NCBI GenBank assembly: GCA_030849075.1
Contig: JASAOO010003103.1
Location: 1-22,116 of the forward strand
DNA: 22,116 nt
Direction of reading: 5' to 3'
DNA from: Zelonia costaricensis
Taxonomy: Eukaryota; Euglenozoa; Kinetoplastea; Trypanosomatida; Trypanosomatidae
Shown: in pieces, positions 15,494 to 22,116 of the stretch
Position numbering within the stretch: position 1 is the stretch's first letter
Layout of the letters: each line of letters starts with the position of its first letter
Made by a program: the position numbers and the translations under genes
The notes under the pieces: generated by a model
What the model saw: the letters and a program-made list of their open reading frames with translations, nothing else
What the model was told of the DNA's origin: nothing
The model's database searches: none

Positions 15494-18400
15494 TCAGTAG
15501 TCCTTGTAGCTGTCCGGCTTCGACCGCTTCTTCCCCAGCGAGTGCTGGGCGGTGTACGTGGCGCGGCGGTGCACGGGCGGGGGGTGGGCGGCGTGCGGCG
15601 AGCGGCGCGGCACGTGCGCCGATGTCGCCGGCTCACCCACCCCTCCGTCGCCGTTCGACTTAGTGATCGGGCACGCCGGAAAGGTGTGCGTGTGCGATGC
15701 GCTGCCGCCGCTGCTGCTGCTGCGGCCGCTCGGGCGGCACCCGTTCTCCCCGCTGCCGCCTCCGGCGATGGCGGAGGTGCGGTTCACGTTCAGGCTGTTG
15801 CCGTTGTTGTCGATGCCAGTACTCTGTCCGTACATCCCGGTCATGCGCATCGCCGCCACAACCGCCTCGAGACCGGTGGCGTAGCTGCTCGCCGTCCCCT
15901 GCGACGCCGACGCGTCGGGCTCGCTCACCTGGCTTGGCCGAGTAGAGAAGCGCGCGATGTTGTTCACGCACGCCGGGCTCGTGAAGGACGAGGCGGGTGA
16001 CCGCGGCTGCCCGACCCCCTCGACAGCGCCGTGGCGCGTCGCGCTATTGATGGAGTCCTGCGTCGCGACCCCATCGGCGGTGGGGGAGGTCACGGACGAC
16101 GTCGCCGTCGTCACATCCACTGCTGCCTGTGCCGCTTGCTGTTGTTGCTGCTGCTTGCGCATGCGGCTGCTCACGTAGTAGTACGGCTGCGCATTCACGT
16201 TGATGCCACTGCCCGGCACCGTGGCCGAGGTCGGCGACGCCGTCGTCGTCGTGCCGGCGACGGTGGGGTGCGCCCCGTGCGGCTCCGCCTCCGTCTCCAC
16301 CGCTCGCGCGGAGAGGGCCGACACGGCGCGGGCGGGCACGGCGGCGCGGTTGGTGATGTCGAAGGTGACAGCCGCCGTGGCCGACGCAGCTCGCGGCGGA
16401 CGCTCGTGCGAGGCGGCCTGGCTAGCCGACCCCGACGCGGATGCCGCGACCGCATTGCTGGCTGTGTGGTACCGCACCTGGCTTGAAGTGCGCCCCGCCC
16501 CACTCGCCTCCACAGCACCGGCCGCGTCGTACAGGTAAGTGCTGCTGCCGCTGCTACCGATGGTGTGGCGCACACCCGAGTGGGCGCCGTAGTAGTAGTG
16601 CAACGCCGAGGACGCGGACGGCGAGACCGGCCGCTCCGCACCACCACCACCACCACCACCACCACCACTGCCGCTCACGCGGCTGTTGCCGGCGCTCGCA
16701 CTCGCGGCGTGGCGGCCGGAGAGGCCCGATGCCCCGCTACTACCCCCGACGCCGACGACCGCGCTGCTGTGGCCGCTTGTGGTGGGAGCGGCGGCGTTCG
16801 CCGTGGATGCTGATCCGCTACCCGTGAAGTTCCCACCCGTGACGCTATTCGCGAAGTTCATGAAGTTGTTGTACCTCGGCTGGCCGTGCGTGGCGCCGGC
16901 GATGGCGTTGGCCAGGCTCGCCCCGGCGTTGTGATTGTGGTTGCCAGTGCCGCCGGTGCCGCTCGCGTGGTACGCGCGGTCGTGGGAGGTCCACGCCGAC
17001 TGGTACGGAGGCTCAGAGGCCCACGCGGCGGTGCTCGATGCGGCTGCGGCTGCGGCTGCAGCGGTGGCGTTCGTTGTGAAGGCCGACGACGTGGCGGCCC
17101 GCTTATCGACTGACTGCGGCGAGAGCCACGCGCTGACCGAGGTGGAGCGCTGTCGCCGCAGCGCCGAGGCCTCCTCGTCCTCACGGTGGTACTGCTGCCA
17201 CCGCACGCCCTCCTCCCGCTGCGCGGCCGCCGCGATCTGCGCACTTTCCCGCTTCTTGTCGAAGACGCCACGCTCGAGCGCCGTGATCCACGGCACGACG
17301 TGCGCGTGCCACTGGTGCAGCCGGTACGCCCCTCGCAGCTTCTTGAGGTGCTGCTGCTCCGCCGGCGTCGCGGCGGCGGTGGCACTGCCGCGGCTGCTGG
17401 TGTGGGGCTCGCCGTTGCCGCCAGAGGTGAACAGCTTCGCGGTCGCCTCGAACATCTCGTCGTCCTCGTCGTCGAGTTCGTACGCCGCCACCTCGTCCGC
17501 GTGCTGCGCGGCGAAGGCCGCGAGCTGCGCGTTGGACGGCTCCGCGTCCACGCCGATGGTGGCGAGCAGGTCCAGCAGAGACACGTACTCCTCCTCCAAC
17601 ACCTGTGTTTCCCACTCCAACTTCTCGAGGAAGAGGAGCTCGAGCTTGTTCATCTCACGCCCCGTGATACCGCCGATGCGGGCGTAGTACACGTTGCTGT
17701 AGTACACGTCATCGCGGAGCTTGATGCCGAGGACGATGCTGGTGATCAGCAGCCGGTGCGCGTTGTAGATCGTGACCGGGTGCCCACTGTGAAAGACGTA
17801 CTTGAGCAGCAGCAGAAACGCACACAGCAGCGCCTCGCCACTGCAGGCGCAGTACCGCACGAGTCGCTCGACGTACTTGGTGACCGTCATGGGCGGCAGG
17901 CAGTGCGAGTGGAAGTCGCTTGCCGGGATCGGCTCACCCTTGTGCAGTTTGCACAGCAGCCGCATCATGAAGGAGAGCGCCATAAAGGCATAGCGGGTCT
18001 CCATCAGGGCGATCGGCGCCCGCGCCGTGGTCGCCGCCGACGGCTTGCCCGCCTTGCCGTCACCTGCCTTCGCAGGGGTGTCCTGCAGCTGCGACTGGGT
18101 CGAGGCATCGGGCGGCGTGGCGCAGCTCGGCTGACTCTCACTGCGCAGCTGCGAGCTTCCTGTGCGCGGTGGCTGCTGCTGCGGCGGCGCGGTGGCGGCG
18201 AAGCGCGCGGGGTCGTAAGGGATGCCGGCGGTGATGCTGTCGTTCGTGTAGCGGCGGCTTGCCAGGACGCCGCTGCTGGCGCCGCTGGCCGTGGCGCTCG
18301 CACCCGATCGGCTCTTCTTCCCGCTGCGGCCCTCGCGTGGCGGCTGCAGGGCGGAGGTGCTGACGGAGGAGGACGCCTTGCGGTGCCGCTCACCGGCCGC

Positions 18401-20218
18401 AATCGACTGCGTCGAGCCACGATCGCTGATGCCGGTGGCCGCCACCTTCGCCGCACTCACCTCTTCGTCCGCCACGTTTTCCCCGCCACGCGACTCGGAG
18501 GCGAACACGTTGGACTGCAGGAGGTGTTGATGCCGCTGCTGCTGCTGTTGGAAGGCCGAGCACCGCAACACGGCCGCCTCCTCGTCCGCCGGCGCGACGG
18601 CGCCGTAGCGCAGTGCATCGAGCAGCACCGCCTCGCCCTCACCGGTGGCGAAGCGCTTCGCGGCCGGCTCCACCGGTGTCGCATCCGGCGCCGTCGCCGT
18701 GTTCGTCATGCCGCTGTTGGTGCAGCTGACAGAGGCCCCACCTCCTGGCGCGATGACGACGTCCACGGATGAGAAGCCCGCTGTGGCCGCGGCTGTGGTG
18801 GGCGCGGTGCTGATCGCGTTGAAGGCGTTGCCCAGTCCCTCGCGACTCTCGGTCCACTCGTCCGGCTCGGCGTGGCGACGGAGAGGAGGATGCTGCTGAA
18901 GGTGCCGATGATGCTGCTGCTGCTGCTGCTGCTGTTGCTGAAGTGCGCGACGCACTTCCTCGTCGTCTTCGTAGCGAACATCGTCGAAGACGTGCGCATG
19001 GCTGCCGCTGGTGGCGCTCCGCTGCGACTGCGACGCCGCCCCGCTGTGGCTCGCCCGAGGGAAGGAGAAGGCGCGCGTCGACTCGTCGCCGCCGCCGCCA
19101 CGTATGCTGGCTTTCAGTTCCCCTGGGTCGTCCTCGGCGACGCCGGCGGCGACGTCGTCGCCGGCGGTCGGCGGTGGTGTTGTCCCAAGGCTGCTGTTGC
19201 CGCGGCGCGGCGAGGCCGACGCGGAGGCGTCCGCGAAGGTGGAGAGGTCGGGGATGTGCATCGCGGCGTTGGGGTGGCGGAGTGGTGCTGCGTTCTCCTC
19301 GTTCTGAAGGGTTGCGGTGGATGTGGGGTGAGCCTGCAACGGGGGCTGAGCCGCGCTGTCGACGTGGGCGGACGGAGGCGAGGTCAGGTCGTGTGCCGAC
19401 TGCCGGGGTCGCTTGTTGGACGGAAGCGAGCGTGCGTGCCGGTGACTGTGCGAGTTGTGGTGGGACGAGGGAGGCAGGTCGCGCGACGAGTCAGCGCTGG
19501 CGTCACCTTGGTCGTCAATCCTCACCACCACCGCCGTGGGGATCGCAGGGGCTTCTGCTGCTGCTGCTGCTGCGGCGGCGGCGGCAACCTCCACGCTGCC
19601 TGCGTCTTGATGATCGATGACGGCGCCGACGGCCTTGTGGGTCGGTGCGTTGGCGGCGAGGGCAACAACTGCCACAGCCTCCTCGTCTTCGTTGTCGTGG
19701 GGGTGGCTGCTGGAGCGGGAGTCGAGTGACGGGCGCGAGGTGGAGGTGCTGTGGTGCAGGGGGAGCTGATGCGCTGCTTCGGCCAAGAGACGCTGCGCAC
19801 GGGCGCGAAGGGCGCGCTGCTGATGCGAGGAGGCACCAGAGAGCGGCGTGGAACTCTCGGAGCTGTCGGTCGCGGTGTTGCCGGCGTTGGTGGTGGCGGA
19901 GTAGCCGAGCGCGGTGAGGTTAGACGCGCTCCCACCGCAGGTGCTCAGCGACAGCTGCTTCGTGCGATCAAGGTCTGTGGCCGGCTGTGTGTGAACGCCG
20001 CGACCACCCGCCGGGATGGTCGTATCAGGGCTGCCGCTGGCGTTGTCGGTGCAGAACACGGGGTCGGCGACGTAGCCCTCCACCGCACTCCTGAGTCGAG
20101 CCTCCGCGCTGTAGTGCACCGCGGCTGCCTCGCTGATGGCGGCCGGGGTGGCGGGGGATGGGCGGGACAGGAGAGGGGAGTGCCGTCGGTGAAACAGACA
20201 CGCTTCTACGCAGTCCAT
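15494..20218 (-). CDS. PHO80/U-type cyclin with very long disordered extensions (1574 aa)
   Basis: This is predicted to bind and activate a cyclin-dependent kinase. The core at about 739-885 shows the PHO80-family pattern in order: a leading helix (ETRYAFMALSFMMRLL), MTVTKYVERLVRY (777-789), NAHRLLITSIVLGIKL (819-834), the signature DDVYYSNVYYARIGG (836-850), then MNKLELLFLEKLEW (856-869). Lys833 and Glu860 align with residues that commonly contact the kinase. Family cores are usually 150-200 residues; here about 740 residues precede and 690 follow. The N-terminal part is Ser/Ala/His/Gln rich with a Gln run near 428-436. A charged region at 956-1035 after the core (HQWHAHVVPWITALERGVF) looks ordered. 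Basic clusters NKRPR (268-272), GKKSR (633-637) and KKRSK (1563-1567) could be nuclear signals. The start is the first ATG after a likely acceptor at 20303-20304. The specific cyclin number and CDK partner cannot be assigned from sequence alone. The stop is TGA. Confidence 0.93.
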   Translation of the reverse strand: MDCVEACLFHRRHSPLLSRPSPATPAAISEAAAVHYSAEARLRSAVEGYVADPVFCTDNASGSPDTTIPAGGRGVHTQPATDLDRTKQLSLSTCGGSASNLTALGYSATTNAGNTATDSSESSTPLSGASSHQQRALRARAQRLLAEAAHQLPLHHSTSTSRPSLDSRSSSHPHDNEDEEAVAVVALAANAPTHKAVGAVIDHQDAGSVEVAAAAAAAAAAEAPAIPTAVVVRIDDQGDASADSSRDLPPSSHHNSHSHRHARSLPSNKRPRQSAHDLTSPPSAHVDSAAQPPLQAHPTSTATLQNEENAAPLRHPNAAMHIPDLSTFADASASASPRRGNSSLGTTPPPTAGDDVAAGVAEDDPGELKASIRGGGGDESTRAFSFPRASHSGAASQSQRSATSGSHAHVFDDVRYEDDEEVRRALQQQQQQQQQHHRHLQQHPPLRRHAEPDEWTESREGLGNAFNAISTAPTTAAATAGFSSVDVVIAPGGGASVSCTNSGMTNTATAPDATPVEPAAKRFATGEGEAVLLDALRYGAVAPADEEAAVLRCSAFQQQQQRHQHLLQSNVFASESRGGENVADEEVSAAKVAATGISDRGSTQSIAAGERHRKASSSVSTSALQPPREGRSGKKSRSGASATASGASSGVLASRRYTNDSITAGIPYDPARFAATAPPQQQPPRTGSSQLRSESQPSCATPPDASTQSQLQDTPAKAGDGKAGKPSAATTARAPIALMETRYAFMALSFMMRLLCKLHKGEPIPASDFHSHCLPPMTVTKYVERLVRYCACSGEALLCAFLLLLKYVFHSGHPVTIYNAHRLLITSIVLGIKLRDDVYYSNVYYARIGGITGREMNKLELLFLEKLEWETQVLEEEYVSLLDLLATIGVDAEPSNAQLAAFAAQHADEVAAYELDDEDDEMFEATAKLFTSGGNGEPHTSSRGSATAAATPAEQQHLKKLRGAYRLHQWHAHVVPWITALERGVFDKKRESAQIAAAAQREEGVRWQQYHREDEEASALRRQRSTSVSAWLSPQSVDKRAATSSAFTTNATAAAAAAAASSTAAWASEPPYQSAWTSHDRAYHASGTGGTGNHNHNAGASLANAIAGATHGQPRYNNFMNFANSVTGGNFTGSGSASTANAAAPTTSGHSSAVVGVGGSSGASGLSGRHAASASAGNSRVSGSGGGGGGGGGAERPVSPSASSALHYYYGAHSGVRHTIGSSGSSTYLYDAAGAVEASGAGRTSSQVRYHTASNAVAASASGSASQAASHERPPRAASATAAVTFDITNRAAVPARAVSALSARAVETEAEPHGAHPTVAGTTTTASPTSATVPGSGINVNAQPYYYVSSRMRKQQQQQQAAQAAVDVTTATSSVTSPTADGVATQDSINSATRHGAVEGVGQPRSPASSFTSPACVNNIARFSTRPSQVSEPDASASQGTASSYATGLEAVVAAMRMTGMYGQSTGIDNNGNSLNVNRTSAIAGGGSGENGCRPSGRSSSSGGSASHTHTFPACPITKSNGDGGVGEPATSAHVPRRSPHAAHPPPVHRRATYTAQHSLGKKRSKPDSYKDY
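16638..16668 (-). repeat. (GGT)10 run encoding poly-Gly in the cyclin C-terminal extension
   Basis: A CCA run on + encodes about ten Gly residues near residue 1185, before ERPVSP. It is an in-frame trinucleotide repeat. Confidence 0.9.
18909..18935 (-). repeat. CAG run encoding nine Gln in the cyclin N-terminal extension
   Basis: A CTG run on + encodes poly-Gln near residues 428-436, followed by a His/Gln-rich stretch. It lies well outside the cyclin core. Confidence 0.88.
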
Positions 20219-22116
20219 GAAAGGCGCAGTCGTGTGCGTTTAGATTCTTGATGTACACACACACACGCACGATCACGCAATCGACGTCGATCAGCAGCAC
20301 CGCTTGAAAACAGAGATGGAGAGTTCAGGTTTTACGTGGTGGAGGAAAAAGCGAAGAGAGGAAGAAGGCTTGAGAAGGAGAAGGATTGGTGCAGACACAC
20401 AAACACACACACACGCTTGTAGAACACACAGAAAAGCCAGGCGCACAACAACGCCAACAACTTACGCAGAGCCGGCGGGAAGGCAGGAGACACCACCTTC
20501 CGCTCAGTTACACAGAGAAGAGAGGAGAGGAGAAGAGAGAGGCGGGGAGCGCGCGGGGCCCTCGCACAACCAAGAGCCAACAACAGCGCAGGACGAGAAT
20601 CGAGGGCAGGGGAAAAATGAAGATGGGAGATGATAAAGAAGCGCAAGCGTGGCAAAGGGCAAGTCAGCGGACACTCCGAGGCGAACAGGCGCGCGCGTCG
20701 ATGGGGTGGAGGGGGGGGGCACGAAACCGCGAACACCACCACAACAGCGAAACAGACGGCGCACAGAAGATGGACAACAAGAGATGAACGTGAGGGGACA
20801 GGGGAGGGAGACGCAGTCGGGGGCGAGTGATGCACGACAATAATGCAGACAGGCAGCGACAGGCAGGCAGGCGGGGTGGGAGGGACGTGGCCAATAGGGA
20901 ATTCAATGAAGGCAAGAAGGAAAGAGTCAGGAGCCCCAGCAGAAACAGTCAAGTACCCGCGCAACACACACGCACACACACACAATCGAGTCGGAAACCA
21001 GAAAAAGAGGAGAAGCAGCACGAGGCACGTTAACGCGGCGCTTTAAGGAAATCGCGGCGCCAAGAGGTGGGCGACAACAACAACACCAACACCAACAACA
21101 ACGAAGAAGAAGTAGAGAGTGAGAGAGAGAACAAGAGGGGAGGGAAGGGAAGCTAAGGTGGACCGAAGGGCTCGGCTTACTCGTATTCGCGTGGGGGCGC
21201 TTAGACTGAAATTTGGTTTCGATGACAAGTACGCGGCTGCACACGCACACAAACACACACACACACACACACACAGGCACACAGGCACACTCGTTGATCT
21301 CTGTGTGCGGGTGTGTTTGTGTGTTCCTCTTTCCTTTGCGTTTACGGTAACAAGAAAAAGTAGTAGAAGAGGACCAAGACGAAGGAGAAGCGCGCGTGTG
21401 AGGGAGCTAGCCGGGAAGAGGATGATGAACGTCTACGGAGCTACGACGCAAGAACGGAGTGGACAAGAGAAAGGCGCGAAGGTGGCAGCTGATGCACACA
21501 CACACACACACACACACGCACCGACACCAGTGCAGGAGAAGAGAGGAGGTTGATGGGGTAGGGAAACGGGGGGTGGGTGGGTGCACGAAGTGAAGGTGAG
21601 GGAGAAGGGCCGCTCCGAGGATAGCGAGCGAGTGAGCGAGCGTGTGGTGTTGTGTGTTTTGCAGAGGCAACACGAAAGAAGGCGAAGACACAGCGCACAC
21701 GGCCGCCTGGAAATCTAAACAACCACAGCGGCACCGTCACGACGTTCGCGTCTCTGTCTCTCTACAAGTTGCACGCGTGGGCGTGTGTACGAGCCGTTCG
21801 CCTCGCACGGTGCGTCCCAAGTGGCGCCGATGGGAGAGGATGTCGGAAGGGCCAGCGTGGGGGGACGGGACGGGAATAGGGTACAGGCTGCACTGACGCA
21901 GCGGACCAGCACGACGGCAGCAGCAACAACAGCGAAGAGGAGAGAGAAAAAGAAAAAAATCTGAAGAAGAAGTCGCGCGCAAGTCAAGTGATATTTGGCA
22001 CCGAGAGGGAGAGGAAGGCAGGAGAGTTCGAACAACAAGACGAAGAGGAGGAGGGTGAGAAGAAGTGGAGGAGAAAGGAGGGAAGCAAGGAGGAGGGGCG
22101 GGGCGGTGTGGGGTGT
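20219..22116. other. Gene-free region upstream of the cyclin gene
   Basis: About 1.9 kb, A/G-rich on +, hence T/C-rich in transcript sense. It contains CA tracts (notably near 21252-21274 and 21495-21517), a CAA-type run at 21074-21100 and purine tracts at about 20520-20550 and 22040-22116. It probably contains the 3' region of a gene lying beyond the right edge. No supported coding frame is seen. Confidence 0.75.
20303..20390 (-). promoter_or_regulatory. Predicted spliced-leader acceptor for the cyclin gene
   Basis: On the minus strand a long T/C-rich region (the complement of 20340-20390) continues to CTGTTTTCAAG, with AG at 20304-20303. This gives an 84-nt 5' UTR with no ATG before the start at 20218. 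An earlier CTCAAG inside the tract is an alternative acceptor that also leaves 20218 as the first ATG. Confidence 0.5.

Noticed and set aside
14635..15636. Open frame of 333 codons on - across the ambiguous base
   Set aside because: It is made of CVCVC and HTHTHT repeats and pyrimidine-rich sequence, and it overlaps the cyclin C-terminus in another frame.
17186..18772. Open frame of 528 codons on + opposite the cyclin core
   Set aside because: It lies entirely antisense to a well-supported gene, is Arg/Leu/Val rich as expected from the complement of GC-rich codons, and has no recognisable domain.
20332..21021. Hydrophobic open frame of 229 codons on - upstream of the cyclin gene
   Set aside because: The strand is pyrimidine-rich, so stop codons are rare and Leu/Phe/Ser/Pro/Val dominate by composition. 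There is no domain, and it runs into the likely splice-signal region of the cyclin gene.
1..22116. Telomeric repeats, tRNA or rRNA genes, CRISPR-like arrays, transposase or reverse-transcriptase frames
   Set aside because: I looked for these patterns and saw none. The regular repeats are simple microsatellites without unique spacers, and no TTAGGG array is present.

Overview
The window looks like nuclear DNA of a trypanosomatid, most likely Leishmania or a close relative. The evidence is three very long, intron-free, GC-rich genes, all on the minus strand, separated by 2-3 kb spacers full of CA/TG microsatellites and of tracts that are purine-rich on + (pyrimidine-rich in transcript sense). 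Each gene has a plausible polypyrimidine tract plus AG shortly before its first ATG, as expected for spliced-leader trans-splicing of a polycistronic transcript running from right to left. The genus is inference; I cannot run a search.

Layout from the transcriptional upstream (right) end: 22116-20219 is a gene-free, pyrimidine-rich (transcript sense) upstream region. 20218-15494 encodes a 1574-residue protein with a PHO80/U-type cyclin core (residues about 739-885) inside long disordered extensions. 15493-12204 is a spacer of about 3.3 kb with many CA/TG and G-rich repeats. 12203-7038 encodes a 1721-residue protein whose C-terminal half is a dual-specificity phosphatase (DSP) domain with intact catalytic Asp, Cys and Arg. 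Its core appears cut into three pieces by insertions of about 214 and 517 residues. 7037-4440 is another repeat-rich spacer. 4439-1596 encodes a 947-residue protein of unknown function, with helical ends and a long disordered middle. 1595-1 is a further spacer with no gene I can support.

How the genes relate: they share a transcription unit, which in kinetoplastids does not imply shared function. A cyclin, a phosphatase and a disordered protein with many Ser/Thr-Pro sites would fit phosphorylation signalling, but that link is inference. The most unusual feature is the split phosphatase domain and a cysteine cluster in its second insertion. I found no tRNA, rRNA, CRISPR array, transposon ORF or viral sequence.
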